33,013 bases of DNA, from positions 1 through 33,013 of IMG/VR virus record IMGVR_UViG_3300009155_000146. One strand, written 5' to 3'. The position numbers and the translations under genes were made by a program. Of this stretch, positions 13,777 to 23,270 are shown piece by piece (positions within the stretch are counted from its first letter, which is position 1; each line of letters starts with the position of its first letter). Below the pieces are notes generated by a model. It saw only the letters and a program-made list of their open reading frames with translations, made no database searches and had not been told where the DNA came from. The DNA comes from a virus.

Positions 13777-16700
13777 ATGGCCGATATTAAAATTTCCGAA
13801 CTGCCAGTAGCAACCAGCGTAGACAACGCAGACATTTTTGTGATGGATCAGGGTCTTACCACAAAGACCGCTTCACGCTCGCTGATAGTTGCTGGCTTGC
13901 AAACTGCGCTTACTACGGCTTCTCCCTTGGGAATTAGCCAAGGGGGAACTGGTGCAATCACATCCACTGGAGCAAACTCGGTTGTGCTTCGTGATGCAAA
14001 TCAGAACATTTCAGTAAACTCTGTAATTGAAGGGTTTTCTGCCATCACGGCATCTGGAACTCCAGTTGTCTTAACTGTAGCTTCTGCCCCAAATTATCTT
14101 GTAACTGGATCTGGAGGCCAAACAATCAAGTTGCCAGATGCAACCACCTTGCAAAATGGCGCTATATTTTCCTTTAACAACAACCAGAGTAGTGGTGCAG
14201 TTAGTGTAAATAATAATTCAAACACACTTATTGCAAGCGTGCCTTCTGGAGGTTATTCGACAATTGCACTATTAAACAACTCCATTGCAGCAGGTTCATG
14301 GGAACGGCATGAGCAAGCTCCATCCAATGTATCTTGGAGTACTAATACTCTTGATTATCCAGGTTCAATCACAAGCGCAACTTGGAATGGAAATACTATT
14401 GCAGTAAACCGTGGTGGCACAGGAGCAACAACTGCCGCAGCGGCACTAACATCATTAGGCGCAGCTAGCGCAACAAACTTGGCAGAAGTAAGCTCTGCTG
14501 TGCTAGGAATTACCCCAAATTCTATTGGGGCTATTAGCACTACTCAGCAAAGCTCTTTTGCAACGACTGCTCAGATCTCGACGTTGATCAATTCGGCACA
14601 GGCTAATGCTTTAATTACAAGTCAGATCTCTGGAATTACTCCGGCAAGTATCGGAGCCATGGCAACCTCAGAGCGTGGCCTTTATGCCACCACTGCTGCG
14701 TTGGCTGCAATTACGCCTGCGTCTATTGGCGCATTTGCAACTTCGCAGATCATCGCAATCGGTTCTGGCGGAACTGGAGCTACCGCACAACAGGCAGCAC
14801 TTAATGCTCTTGCTGGTGCAGTTACTGCCAATCAAGTACTTAAGGGCACTGGCACTAACGTCACGTTGGCTGCGCTTGTTAGTTCAGATATTCCGACACT
14901 TCCAATTTCCAAATTGTCTGGAGTGGCTGCGTCTGGATCAAATTCAGACATTACTTCTGTTAGCTTAACGTCTGGGACGGTATCAGCTGTACCATCTGGC
15001 GCTTCTGACATTGTTAATAAAGAATACGCTGATGCAATTGGCTCGGGCATTAATTTTCACGATGCTTGTAATTACGCAACGCTCGCTGCGCTGTCACCAT
15101 CTGCCACTTACAATCAGCCTGGTGGTGCTGGAGTTGGCGTTAATGCCACTCTAACTGGCTCCACGAATACTGCTCTGCAAGTTGATGGAACTACAGTATC
15201 TGTTGGTCAGCGTATCTTGGTTAAAGATCAGGCAAGCGCATTTCAGAATGGTATTTATGTTGTCACGCAACAGGGTGATGGATTAACGCAGCCATACATT
15301 TTAACCCGCGCAGCAGATTATGATACCAGTGGATCTGGTATAAATGAAGTGCAGGCTGGTGACTTTGTCTTAATTCTTAGTGGAACCGCAGCAAATTCTG
15401 CTTGGGTACAGCAAACGCCTGCTCCAATTAATTTTGGCGTTACTGCACTTAACTTTGTGCAGTTTGCTGCCGCTGCAGCGGGTGTAAGTTCTTTTGTAAC
15501 TACATTGTCTGGATTAACTCCCAGCATTGCTACAAATGGTGCTGTAACACTTGCTGGCACACTTGGTATTGCAAATGGTGGTACGGGAGCCACTGCATCT
15601 ACTGCCGCATTAACAAATTTAGGTGCTGCTAGCGCAACAAATTTGGCAGCAGTTAGTTCGGCTGTACTTGGTATTACGCCTGCAAGCATTGGTGCAATGG
15701 CAATAAGCGAGCGTGGATCATATACGACCACACAGGCGTTTGCTGCGCTCACGCCAGCCTCTATTGGCGCTGCATCCACCTTGCAGATACAAGGACTAGC
15801 AACAACCTCTCAAATAGCAGCCATCACGCCAAGTGGCATTGGCGCAATGGCTACCAGTGAGCGGTCTTCTTACATTAGCACTGCTCAGATTGGCGCATAT
15901 GCAACAACTGCCCAGATCCCTGCATTGCCTATTGGAATCATTAATGGCGGAACTGGAGCTACCACTGCTATCGCAGCGTTAACTGCTCTTGGTGCTGCTC
16001 CAATTACTCCAGGGACATCAACTCAATCTGATGGTGTAGTGCTTGCTTTAGGTGACGCAAATTCAACAGTAACCATCACCAGCGCTTCTCCGGCCACTGT
16101 TACTGTTCCGCTTAACTCTTCTGTGCCATTCCCAGTGGGAACGCAGGTAATTGTGCGCCAGCAAGGGTTAGGGCAAATCACGTTTATTCCTACTAGCGGA
16201 GTTACATTTGAAGCAAACGCAAGTGCGTACACAAGTTCTAATCGGTTTGCGATTGTTTCGTTGATTAAGACCGGCACAGACACATGGGCATTAGGCGGCG
16301 ATCTCACACCTGCAACACTCACGGTGGCGCAAGGAGGCACTGGAGCAACCGATCCGCATTCTGCTCTATACAACCTTGGCTCGCCTCTGCACAACGTAAC
16401 CGTCCGAGCCTCGGCCAACCAGTCGCCTAGCACGCTGGCAGGCCCATACACTGGGACTTGGACAGGTACAACGCTGACATTAACGGCAGGCGATACCAGC
16501 CTCTTGGCAGCGGGCATGTGCTTTGGCACCACTGGCTTAACTGGGGTTTCCATTGTCAGTATTCTAAACAGCACGCAGGTAAGTCTGTCCAACTCAACGA
16601 CTACGCAGGCAACACCTACAGCCTTAACGATCTATAACAACACTGCTACGCAGTTTACTCTGGGCGTGACAGGCGTTTACACGCTGGAGTTACATCCCGT

Positions 16701-17517
16701 TGCGATTGGGGACATTGTGGTTTTTACCTCTCAAACCAGCACTCTGATGACAGGCCCGTGGGTTTGCACTGTTGCTGGGGCAGTGGGAGTGGCTCCTGTG
16801 TTTGAACGTCCAACATGGTTTACTGGTACAACGTCTTCAGTTTATGTAAGCATTTTGCGCGGCAATGTTTCGCAGGGAATAGTTTTTGCAATCTACCCGC
16901 TAACGCCCGCAGATGTAGATATTATCGTAGGTCAGACACCTTTGAGTGCTGCTGTATTGTTTAACCGCTCGGCAAACGCTACGTTGGCGGGAAACACATT
17001 TTCTGGAAAGCAAACATTTGCGGCAAACAATACGACTTTAAGTCCTTTTGGATTCAATCCAGCTAGCGTGCAGCCGCTGAACACTACGCCAACAGCAGGT
17101 AGCGTTGAGTGGGATGGAAAACTTGAATATGTATCTGAGGGGGCAGGATTTACGGCCACCATTGCAACAACAGTCATGACCGTAACAGCAGTCACGGGAG
17201 GCATCCTGCGCGTGGGCATGTTTATTTCCGGCACGGGCGTAACAGCAAACACTCAAATCACGGCTCTAGGAACAGGCGTTGGCGGTACGGGAACTTATAC
17301 TGTTTCAATTTCGCAAATTGTTAGCGTCGGCGTTGCCATGGTTGGTGCGCTCCGCAAAATTAATATGGCGTCAATCCAGCCACTGACAACCGCTGCAACT
17401 CATGCGCTGACGAGTACGTCACTCGGTGCGCTCGGACAAGTCGCCATTGACTCGACGGCTATGTATGTCTGGGTGGCTCAAAACCAAGTTCGCAAGGTGG
17501 CACTAACTACGTTCTAA
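13777..17517 (+). CDS. long tail fibre with GGTGAT repeats
   Basis: A 1246-residue fibre. Residues 4-37 ([19 protein letters not shown] then [15 protein letters not shown]) form the anchor motif shared with two other virion proteins. Six GGTGA(T/I) repeat units follow, often continuing as [13 protein letters not shown] and then repeated [11 protein letters not shown]-type units. A central domain ([20 protein letters not shown] then TQQGDG...LTRAADYD) matches a module common in phage fibres. From about residue 865 the sequence and codon use change to a GC-richer C-terminal region. It carries two related beta segments ([18 protein letters not shown] and [20 protein letters not shown]) and ends [14 protein letters not shown]...VRKVALTTF. 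The fibre presumably binds the host surface through this C-terminal part. Confidence 0.9.
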   Translation: MADIKISELPVATSVDNADIFVMDQGLTTKTASRSLIVAGLQTALTTASPLGISQGGTGAITSTGANSVVLRDANQNISVNSVIEGFSAITASGTPVVLTVASAPNYLVTGSGGQTIKLPDATTLQNGAIFSFNNNQSSGAVSVNNNSNTLIASVPSGGYSTIALLNNSIAAGSWERHEQAPSNVSWSTNTLDYPGSITSATWNGNTIAVNRGGTGATTAAAALTSLGAASATNLAEVSSAVLGITPNSIGAISTTQQSSFATTAQISTLINSAQANALITSQISGITPASIGAMATSERGLYATTAALAAITPASIGAFATSQIIAIGSGGTGATAQQAALNALAGAVTANQVLKGTGTNVTLAALVSSDIPTLPISKLSGVAASGSNSDITSVSLTSGTVSAVPSGASDIVNKEYADAIGSGINFHDACNYATLAALSPSATYNQPGGAGVGVNATLTGSTNTALQVDGTTVSVGQRILVKDQASAFQNGIYVVTQQGDGLTQPYILTRAADYDTSGSGINEVQAGDFVLILSGTAANSAWVQQTPAPINFGVTALNFVQFAAAAAGVSSFVTTLSGLTPSIATNGAVTLAGTLGIANGGTGATASTAALTNLGAASATNLAAVSSAVLGITPASIGAMAISERGSYTTTQAFAALTPASIGAASTLQIQGLATTSQIAAITPSGIGAMATSERSSYISTAQIGAYATTAQIPALPIGIINGGTGATTAIAALTALGAAPITPGTSTQSDGVVLALGDANSTVTITSASPATVTVPLNSSVPFPVGTQVIVRQQGLGQITFIPTSGVTFEANASAYTSSNRFAIVSLIKTGTDTWALGGDLTPATLTVAQGGTGATDPHSALYNLGSPLHNVTVRASANQSPSTLAGPYTGTWTGTTLTLTAGDTSLLAAGMCFGTTGLTGVSIVSILNSTQVSLSNSTTTQATPTALTIYNNTATQFTLGVTGVYTLELHPVAIGDIVVFTSQTSTLMTGPWVCTVAGAVGVAPVFERPTWFTGTTSSVYVSILRGNVSQGIVFAIYPLTPADVDIIVGQTPLSAAVLFNRSANATLAGNTFSGKQTFAANNTTLSPFGFNPASVQPLNTTPTAGSVEWDGKLEYVSEGAGFTATIATTVMTVTAVTGGILRVGMFISGTGVTANTQITALGTGVGGTGTYTVSISQIVSVGVAMVGALRKINMASIQPLTTAATHALTSTSLGALGQVAIDSTAMYVWVAQNQVRKVALTTF
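14413..14532 (+). repeat. 40-codon fibre repeat, copy A
   Basis: This 40-residue block starts at [19 protein letters not shown] and ends ITPNSIGA. It matches copy B in 34 of 40 residues with no length change. Many third positions differ, so the duplication is not recent at the DNA level. The unit joins a GGTGAT element to an SIGA element. Confidence 0.8.
15577..15696 (+). repeat. 40-codon fibre repeat, copy B
   Basis: This is the counterpart of copy A, starting [19 protein letters not shown] and ending ITPASIGA. The conserved core between them is [20 protein letters not shown]. Further partial units follow directly ([20 protein letters not shown]). Confidence 0.8.
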
Positions 17518-17518
17518 C

Positions 17519-18244
17519 ATGTTTGCGACATACGGTTTACAACGCAGTCAACCAGTTGCCAAAGTGGTTGATCCTTATTTTTCCAGCGTCAAACTGTTGC
17601 TGCATTTTGATGGCGGCGAAGGGTCAACGTATTTTCAAGATTTATCGCCTAGTCCATTGCTGGGAACGGTCTCGGCTGGGCCTACAATCACACCAGTAAA
17701 TCCAAAGTTTGGAAACGGATGTGGTGATTTTACTGGTACGGGATACGTCAGCTACAACGATACCCAAAGGTTTGCGCCTAGTGCCGGTGAGAATTTTACC
17801 ATTGAGTGTTGGTTTAAAACCACATCTGCTGCAAGCCTACGTAACATTGCATCGCTTTACGAACAAACGCTTACAAAATTAGGTTGGATGATTCGCATGA
17901 GTGATGGGGCTGGGGGCAGTGGGTCAGGCACCAAAATAGCGTTTAATTGCTCGGTTTTTGGAGGAAGCGAAACATACATATCATCAACCACCTCCATAAA
18001 CGATGGAAACTGGCATTTTTTGCAAGTGGTACGTGAGTCTGGCACCATAAAACTACGGTTGGATGGAAATCAGGAGGGGAGTGCATCTTTTTCTACAGCA
18101 TTTACAGCAGTAACCGATTTAAAGATTGGTTATCAAGGAGCAACCCAAGGCAACAATTGGACAGGTCAGATTGACGAGTTTCGTTTTACCCGTGGCGTTG
18201 CTAGGCCAAATGTTGTTCCAACTGCTGCATTTCCAAATTCTTAA
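17519..18244 (+). CDS. LamG/concanavalin-like domain virion protein
   Basis: This 241-residue protein has the typical run of a LamG-like (Laminin_G_3) jelly roll. VKLLLHFDGGEGSTYFQDLS opens the domain, followed by GNGCGDFTGTGYVSY, FTIECWFKT, NDGNWHFLQVVRESG, IKLRLDGNQEGSAS and DLKIGYQGA, and it closes with GQIDEFRFTRGVAR. Such domains bind carbohydrate or act as trimer-tip modules on phage tails. It follows the long fibre by one base, so it may be a separate fibre tip or receptor-binding partner. No signal peptide is present. The domain call is confident; the ligand is unknown. Confidence 0.85.
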   Translation: MFATYGLQRSQPVAKVVDPYFSSVKLLLHFDGGEGSTYFQDLSPSPLLGTVSAGPTITPVNPKFGNGCGDFTGTGYVSYNDTQRFAPSAGENFTIECWFKTTSAASLRNIASLYEQTLTKLGWMIRMSDGAGGSGSGTKIAFNCSVFGGSETYISSTTSINDGNWHFLQVVRESGTIKLRLDGNQEGSASFSTAFTAVTDLKIGYQGATQGNNWTGQIDEFRFTRGVARPNVVPTAAFPNS

Positions 18245-18247
18245 CTT

Positions 18248-18721
18248 ATGGAATGGCTTAACAAAATCATCCCAACCATTGGCACTCTACTTGGTGGGCC
18301 GCTTGGTGGCGCAGCAGTAGAGGCTGTTGGTTCTGCGCTTGGTCTTAGTGATAAGACAAAAGCCAGCGTAGAAAAAGTTTTGTCTAGCAATAGCCTCACT
18401 CCAGAGCAGATTGCCGCACTGCAAGCTGCCGATACAGCTTTAAAGCAAAGGCTGGCAGAGCTTGGAATTGAGACAGAAAAGCTAGCAGTAAAGGATCGAG
18501 CGGATGCCAGGGCAATGCAGACTGCTACTCAATCGCCAGTGCCAGCAGTGTTAGGTTTTGTTTTAGTTGGCACGTTCCTAACAATCATCTGCATGTTACT
18601 TACTGGTGACATGAAACTATGGGATAACCAGACGTTGACCATGTTGCTGGGCCAACTAACTGGAGCTGTCACGGCAGTTATTGCATTTTATTACGGCGCG
18701 AGTCACCAACAGCCTAAATAG
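18248..18721 (+). CDS. putative holin (3TM-family-like)
   Basis: The 157-residue protein begins with an amphipathic Gly-rich stretch (IIPTIGTLLGGPLGGAAVEA). A charged helix follows (residues 52-90, ALQAADTALKQRLAELGIE and on to KDRADARAMQT), then two clear membrane helices (about 99-118 and 129-150) and a short polar end. The QLAELG/RADAR...SPVPAVLGF arrangement resembles the phage 3TM holin family (GTA_holin_3TM) in my memory. It sits just before a small membrane protein and the endolysin. Expected role: timed pore formation that releases the endolysin to the wall. Confidence 0.7.
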   Translation: MEWLNKIIPTIGTLLGGPLGGAAVEAVGSALGLSDKTKASVEKVLSSNSLTPEQIAALQAADTALKQRLAELGIETEKLAVKDRADARAMQTATQSPVPAVLGFVLVGTFLTIICMLLTGDMKLWDNQTLTMLLGQLTGAVTAVIAFYYGASHQQPK

Positions 18722-18723
18722 TT

Positions 18724-18906
18724 ATGGATCAACTAATTTCGCACCTTGTAGAAAAACTGTCAGAGCAGGGGTTGAGTATGCTGCTGCTCTGTGCGGCGGT
18801 GTGGTATCTCAACGGACGTTTGTTGGATTTGGGAAAAAAGATTCAGGATTGCGAAGACGATCGACTAAAGCTTTGGGAACGAATTGCAACGCATGAACTT
18901 AAATAA
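18724..18906 (+). CDS. small one-span membrane protein of the lysis cassette, 60 aa
   Basis: A 60-residue product with one hydrophobic helix at about residues 15-32 (QGLSMLLLCAAVWYLNGRL) and a charged coiled-coil-like tail (LGKKIQDCEDDRLKLWERI). It starts two bases after the holin stop and overlaps the endolysin start by 14 bases. It could be a second holin or antiholin, or an inner-membrane spanin-type protein, though it is short for the last. No lipobox is visible. Confidence 0.65.
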   Translation: MDQLISHLVEKLSEQGLSMLLLCAAVWYLNGRLLDLGKKIQDCEDDRLKLWERIATHELK

Positions 18907-19444
18907 ATATTCTGACAGGTTTTTAAAGGCTGTTGATTTTGTCTTAAAACATGAGGCAGTTTTTGCCCGTGGGCATTACGGAGATTGGAATTTTGTAGTA
19001 TCTGAAAACGTAAGCGCAGACAAGGGCGGGGTTACCAAGTACGGAATTGATGAACGCTCACATCCTAAAGTGGATGTAGAAAATCTCACCAAGGATGAGG
19101 CAGTTGAGATCTACCACAAAGAGTATTGGATTCCCTCCCATGCTGAAGATTTCCCCGTTGGAGTTGGGGAGTTGCTTTTTGACATTAAAGTCAACGGTGG
19201 CAACGGCATTCAAATGCTACAAGATGCTCTTTGCAAGCTTGGTGTCCACTGTATGCCAGATGGCATCTTTGGCCCCAAGACACTTGAAGCGTGTAAATTA
19301 GCTGGAACTCCAGTTATTAAAGCTTTATGCGAACGCAGGGAACAACGCTACCGCAGCATTGCGGCAGAAAATCCAACGCAAAAGAAGTTTTTGCAAGGAT
19401 GGCTTAATCGCAATCGAGACGCAGAGCAATTTGCCACCGCATGA
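18893..19444 (+). CDS. endolysin, glycoside hydrolase 108-type muramidase
   Basis: The 183-residue protein has the GH108 pattern: RFLKAVDFVLKHEAVF near the start, with the predicted catalytic Glu at residue 21. It continues with DKGGVTKYGI, then LTKDEAVEIYHKEYW and LLFDIKVNGG. The C-terminal half (MLQDALCKL, PDGIFGPKTLEACK and RYRSIAAEN...FLQGWLNR) fits the peptidoglycan-binding part that accompanies GH108. It cuts the glycan of host peptidoglycan at lysis. There is no signal peptide, so export depends on the holin. The start is ATG 18893, inside the end of the previous gene; an in-frame TTG nine bases earlier is less likely. The family's usual EGG is here EAV, a variation worth noting. Confidence 0.88.
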   Translation: MNLNKYSDRFLKAVDFVLKHEAVFARGHYGDWNFVVSENVSADKGGVTKYGIDERSHPKVDVENLTKDEAVEIYHKEYWIPSHAEDFPVGVGELLFDIKVNGGNGIQMLQDALCKLGVHCMPDGIFGPKTLEACKLAGTPVIKALCERREQRYRSIAAENPTQKKFLQGWLNRNRDAEQFATA

Positions 19445-20184
19445 ACATAACTCGCAAATGGAAGAGATTCCTAGCGGTTGGTTGCTCTCACGGGCACATG
19501 GCAGATCAAGCGTTATTGCGCCAAGTATTGACGTTTAAAGAACGGTTTAAACCACAGCTTACTATTCATCTTGGTGATGCTATTGACTTGGCATGTCTTC
19601 GCACTGGAGCTGCTGGTAGCGCGGATGAAGCTGCTGATCCAGAAGGAGATCTTAACGATGGGCTAGCATTTTTATCCCAACTTCGCCCACAGGTTTATCT
19701 TCTCGGTAACCATGAGGCTCGACTCCGACATTTGATGGAGTCGCCTAAAGCCATCGTTTCTGCCTTAGCATGTCGAGTATATCAACAAATTCAAGATCGG
19801 GCGCGAGAGATTAAATGCAAAGTGATAGATTACAATTTTCAGGACGGTTGGTATTCATTTGGAGATACGCTTGCAGGTCATGGCTATATGGTCAACGAAA
19901 TGGCTGTGCGCGATCACGCAGAATCGATTTGCACGGGTAGCCACAATAAGGTAATTCTGGCTCACCTGCATCGAGTTACGCAGGCTGAGGGACGTAATAG
20001 AGCGCACCCGACGGGGTATTGCGTGGGCTGGCTGGGTGATCCTAAGCAGGCCGGATACGCCGCCCAGCGCAGGGCAAGCACGAGTTGGTCACGAGGATTT
20101 GCCTGGGGAGAATTTTGCGATAACGAGACAATAATATGGCTGGCAAAAGAAACAAAGAACGGGACATTTCGCCTTCCAGTATAA
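19441..20184 (+). CDS. calcineurin-like metallophosphoesterase
   Basis: The 247-residue protein shows the ordered metal-binding blocks of the calcineurin-like phosphoesterase fold: GCSHGH (residues 14-19), HLGDAID (43-49), LLGNHEARL (87-95), AGHGYM (145-150) and LAHLHRVT (173-180). The first block normally reads DxH; here it is CSH, with Cys15 replacing the Asp. The substrate is not evident; members cut phosphomonoesters or diesters, including nucleic acids. It overlaps the endolysin by the ATGA at 19441-19444, so it is co-translated with the lysis genes, and its end overlaps the next gene by 49 bases. Confidence 0.85.
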   Translation: MNITRKWKRFLAVGCSHGHMADQALLRQVLTFKERFKPQLTIHLGDAIDLACLRTGAAGSADEAADPEGDLNDGLAFLSQLRPQVYLLGNHEARLRHLMESPKAIVSALACRVYQQIQDRAREIKCKVIDYNFQDGWYSFGDTLAGHGYMVNEMAVRDHAESICTGSHNKVILAHLHRVTQAEGRNRAHPTGYCVGWLGDPKQAGYAAQRRASTSWSRGFAWGEFCDNETIIWLAKETKNGTFRLPV

Positions 20185-20402
20185 GCTGGTTGCAGCAATT
20201 GGTTAATGAAGTTAATGTTCCATTTCCTCCAGAAGGAGAAGGGTGGCATTCAATGAGTGAAATTTGCGAACAAACTGAACGTGATCACCAAACAATTCGC
20301 AAGATTCTCAAAGACAAAAATGCTGAATCTCGCAAATTCAAATTTGCCAGAACTGATGGGAAAATTATAGTGACAACTTATTATCGCATGCCGCAGGGCT
20401 AG
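20136..20402 (+). CDS. helix-turn-helix-like small protein, 88 aa
   Basis: This 88-residue protein starts at ATG 20136 inside the end of the phosphoesterase gene. Its middle (MSEICEQTERDHQTIRKILK, about residues 40-59) has the spacing of a helix-turn-helix, followed by a basic beta-like segment (SRKFKFARTDGKIIVTTYYR) that could be a wing. This suggests a DNA-binding regulator, perhaps of late genes, but similar small proteins also occur as virion-operon accessories. The length and the stop at 20402, followed by a clear gap, support a real gene. Confidence 0.6.
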   Translation: MAGKRNKERDISPSSISWLQQLVNEVNVPFPPEGEGWHSMSEICEQTERDHQTIRKILKDKNAESRKFKFARTDGKIIVTTYYRMPQG

Positions 20403-20411
20403 ATAGTTTTG

Positions 20412-20439
20412 TTGATTTGTTTTAGTTTATGTATATATT
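20412..20439 (+). promoter_or_regulatory. candidate sigma-70-type promoter
   Basis: TTGATT (20412-20417) and TATATT (20434-20439) are separated by 16 bases in the only real gap (20403-20457) between the lysis and nozzle blocks. Transcription would begin near 20446, only about 12 bases before the ATG at 20458. If the host uses other promoter types, the same AT-rich stretch could be read differently. Confidence 0.35.
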
Positions 20440-20457
20440 CTCGAAAGATCTTGTTTT

Positions 20458-20772
20458 ATGAAAAAATTGATGCTTGCGCTTGGTTCACTTGGAGCTGTTT
20501 CTTCTAAGAATTACTGCCCAGATTGTGGCAATCCAATTGGCTCAAATGGCTGTTGCTCCGATTGTGGCTACGGAGAAGAAGATAGCATGGATTCCGAACA
20601 CGAAAGCATGGAAACTCAAAGCCTGCTTGATCTGCGTGACACTCTTCAATCTGCCATCAAATTGATTGACCGTATGATTGTTGATAATTCCGCTGAAGAC
20701 AGCGAACAACAACAAGAGCCAGTAATGACCACTACTTTTGTTCGTCAAGGGCCGCGTTCGATGAAATCTTAG
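20458..20772 (+). CDS. zinc-ribbon protein, 104 aa
   Basis: The N-terminal 40 residues hold a zinc-ribbon pattern: C20-x2-C23 (CPDCGNPIG) and C33-x2-C36 (CSDCGYG). An acidic Ser/Glu stretch follows, then a helix (SLLDLRDTLQSAIKLIDRMI) and a disordered Gln/Glu tail ending RQGPRSMKS. The first 15 residues are hydrophobic (MKKLMLALGSLGAVS) but lack a clear cleavage site, so I do not call a signal peptide. It is the first gene after the candidate promoter and lies one base before the nozzle-like gene. Confidence 0.65.
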   Translation: MKKLMLALGSLGAVSSKNYCPDCGNPIGSNGCCSDCGYGEEDSMDSEHESMETQSLLDLRDTLQSAIKLIDRMIVDNSAEDSEQQQEPVMTTTFVRQGPRSMKS

Positions 20773-20773
20773 T

Positions 20774-22717
20774 ATGCCCAAGCCTGAAGCTGCAACGAAT
20801 GTGCTGCAAGAAGTTGATAACAACTTCATTGGATTTAACAGTCGTCTCGACCCGTCAAATCTACAGCCAGGGTATGCACAAGCTTCTAGAAATGTAAGGT
20901 TGCAACGAGGCACAGCGCAGCCTCGTAAGGGCACAAAGCGGCTCACGGATGACACCTTGTTGTCTGAGATCATGGTTGGATCTGGTGTGTTTGTGGATAA
21001 AAATGGAGATGATAATATTGTCTTAATTTTTAAAGACTTCCTTTATTTCTACAACACTTCCACGGCAGCAACGGCAGAATACTTCTTTCCTGCTGGTCGT
21101 ATTATTGAGGTTGATGATGTTGCAGAGGTGACTCAAGCACTTGGTCGTCTTTACGTCTGGAGAGGGGAGGAAACAAATCCTCGGATTGGCACTGGAATCA
21201 CCTCGGAAACTGCTGGATTAAGTTTAGACATTCCAGAGGTTCAAGTTGGTGAAACTAAGACAGTCACAGCAACAACAGTTAATGGAAATGTCTTAACTGG
21301 GTATGCCAATGGTGATGAGGTAACCATTTTTAACATCAACACAACTGGCGCAAAAGTTGTCAATAATAGCTATATTATTGGATCAGCAAGTTCTAGCGGA
21401 TTCACGTTTAGCTTCAAGAATACAACCAGCGCAACTATACCTGCTCAAACTGTAAGTTCTTGTTGCGTTAAGGTAAAGCCACCGTTGATTTGGGACTCTG
21501 AGACAAATTTAGTTACGCTAGCAAAGCAGTCTTCCATACTCGGAAACAGTCAAACTACTGAAGGTGTAGACGATGCTGGTACTGGATCTGTACCTCCTGC
21601 TGACTTTGGTTTCTATTTCCAGAATCGACTTGTTTGCAAGGTATCAAGAACAGAAATTGTAGTTAGCGATATATTATCTGACGTATTTGATTTTACGTTA
21701 AATAACTTTATTATCAACCAAGGCGGTAATGACACTATTGTTGGCGTGCTGCCTTGGATCGAAAACCAGTTTGTGGTTTTCATGCAGAAGTCTATCTACG
21801 TTGCATACCTTGATCCACGATTTGATCCTACTGCTCCAGACCAAAGCCAAGTGACGGTAGTAACCACTCAAGTGGGTTGCTTGTCTAGGAAAAGCATTGC
21901 AAGTGCTGGACAGTTCATATTCTTCATGTCTGGCAAGGGAGTAAACATGCTTACTCCAGCTCTTGACCTTAAACTCATTGGCAACACGCTTCCGCTTAGT
22001 GAGCCAATTGATGACTTTTTTGATTCTGTAAACTTCAATGCTGCTGGCAAAACTGTGTCGAGTTACTACGACAACAGATTCTTTATGGCACTTCCGATCA
22101 ATGGAAGCGCACGGCCAAACGCGATTATCGTGTACAACACGCTAAATCAAGCATGGGAAACGATAGACACCTATCCAGATGGTCTGTACATTGACAACTA
22201 TGCCGTGTGTCAGTATCAGCAAAAAAGACGGCTGTTTATACTGACTAGGTTCACGGGGACATCCTCGTATGGTGGCATCTTTTTAACGGAAGAATCGGAA
22301 GGTGGTGACGAATTTTCGCCATTGTTTGGCAATCCTGTGCTTGATTTTGTATTACCAGCAACGCTGACTCCAGACACACTTCAGACAATCCCGATTGACG
22401 CGAGGATACGGTCTAGGCAGTACACCTTTGACAACGTCAATGAAAAGCGGTTTTCCCGTGCTGAATATCAGTTCAACAACATAGCTGGTGACTTTATCAA
22501 AATCCTAATAAGAACACATGATCCTGACATTGCTGACTTTATTATGGAATACGAGTTTACTGGATCAAGCGCCGCAGATTCAACATTACGCCCAAGAATT
22601 GGCCTTAGAGGCGCGTGCATGGATTCTGAAGTGCAATTCATCACAGGAAGACCAGCATTGAAAACTGCTGTGATCTATGCCATCGTTGCTAACAGAAACA
22701 TGATTTCCGAGGAATAA
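20774..22717 (+). CDS. putative tail nozzle / tail tubular B-like protein
   Basis: The 647-residue protein begins with NNFIGFNSRLDPSNLQPGYA then QASRNVRLQRG and PRKGTKRLT, the opening typical of large podovirus tail proteins that list genome-end or nozzle parts. Repeated short beta segments run through the protein (VFVDKNGDDNIVLIFKDFLY, GRLYVWRGEE, QFVVFMQKSIYVAYLD, GQFIFFMSGKGVNML, RFFMALPINGS), which fits a beta-propeller platform as in T7 gp12. The assignment rests on architecture, size and the neighbouring ejection genes rather than on a recognised family. It would form the distal tail tube that opens on contact with the cell. Confidence 0.65.
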   Translation: MPKPEAATNVLQEVDNNFIGFNSRLDPSNLQPGYAQASRNVRLQRGTAQPRKGTKRLTDDTLLSEIMVGSGVFVDKNGDDNIVLIFKDFLYFYNTSTAATAEYFFPAGRIIEVDDVAEVTQALGRLYVWRGEETNPRIGTGITSETAGLSLDIPEVQVGETKTVTATTVNGNVLTGYANGDEVTIFNINTTGAKVVNNSYIIGSASSSGFTFSFKNTTSATIPAQTVSSCCVKVKPPLIWDSETNLVTLAKQSSILGNSQTTEGVDDAGTGSVPPADFGFYFQNRLVCKVSRTEIVVSDILSDVFDFTLNNFIINQGGNDTIVGVLPWIENQFVVFMQKSIYVAYLDPRFDPTAPDQSQVTVVTTQVGCLSRKSIASAGQFIFFMSGKGVNMLTPALDLKLIGNTLPLSEPIDDFFDSVNFNAAGKTVSSYYDNRFFMALPINGSARPNAIIVYNTLNQAWETIDTYPDGLYIDNYAVCQYQQKRRLFILTRFTGTSSYGGIFLTEESEGGDEFSPLFGNPVLDFVLPATLTPDTLQTIPIDARIRSRQYTFDNVNEKRFSRAEYQFNNIAGDFIKILIRTHDPDIADFIMEYEFTGSSAADSTLRPRIGLRGACMDSEVQFITGRPALKTAVIYAIVANRNMISEE

Positions 22718-22718
22718 T

Positions 22719-23267
22719 ATGTCGCAGATACAAAAAGGAGTTACCTTTTCTACTGGAATGGTCGTCACGGGCGACAATTTAAACGCCCATGTCGATGGTG
22801 CTATTCTTTTGTCTGGGGCAATTACGGATCAGGCATCTGGACTGGCAAGTGGAACTGATCTTCTTTTGGTATCTAAAAACAATTCACTAAAGAAGGTAAC
22901 CGTACAGAGTGTCATTGATATTCAGCCTGTTCGTGCATTTGTTTATTTTGAGTATAATTACAATGGAAATTCTATTATAATTAGAAATCAAAATAATGTA
23001 AGTGCAGTTAATTTAGTAACTGCTGGATCTGGTGGTGCTATCTTTGCGGTAAGTTTCTTGCAACCTTTTTCCAATATTTACTACAACATGAACGGCATAT
23101 CTTCAGTTCAAAAAGACACTGTTGCTGTTCCAGTTTCATTTGGAAAACCTACCGCATATCCATGGAGTGATGCTGTTGATTCTACAAGACTTCAGGTAAC
23201 ATTTGGACAACCGCTTGAGACAACTGGGCAGACCATCATCGTGATGGCTAACTTTATCGGAAACTAA
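22719..23267 (+). CDS. accessory tail protein with anchor-type motif, 182 aa
   Basis: This 182-residue beta-rich protein contains LASGTDLLLVSKNNSLKKVT then VQSVI (residues 42-66), which lines up with the N-terminal anchor motifs of the two fibre-type proteins at 12103 and 13777. The C-terminal half (RAFVYFEYNYNGNSIIIRNQ, then LQVTFGQPLETTGQTIIVMA) looks like a compact beta domain. A GAGGA lies 12 to 8 bases before the start, one of the few Shine-Dalgarno-like sites here. Likely a minor tail or head-fibre protein; exact role unknown. Confidence 0.6.
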   Translation: MSQIQKGVTFSTGMVVTGDNLNAHVDGAILLSGAITDQASGLASGTDLLLVSKNNSLKKVTVQSVIDIQPVRAFVYFEYNYNGNSIIIRNQNNVSAVNLVTAGSGGAIFAVSFLQPFSNIYYNMNGISSVQKDTVAVPVSFGKPTAYPWSDAVDSTRLQVTFGQPLETTGQTIIVMANFIGN

Positions 23268-23270
23268 ATT

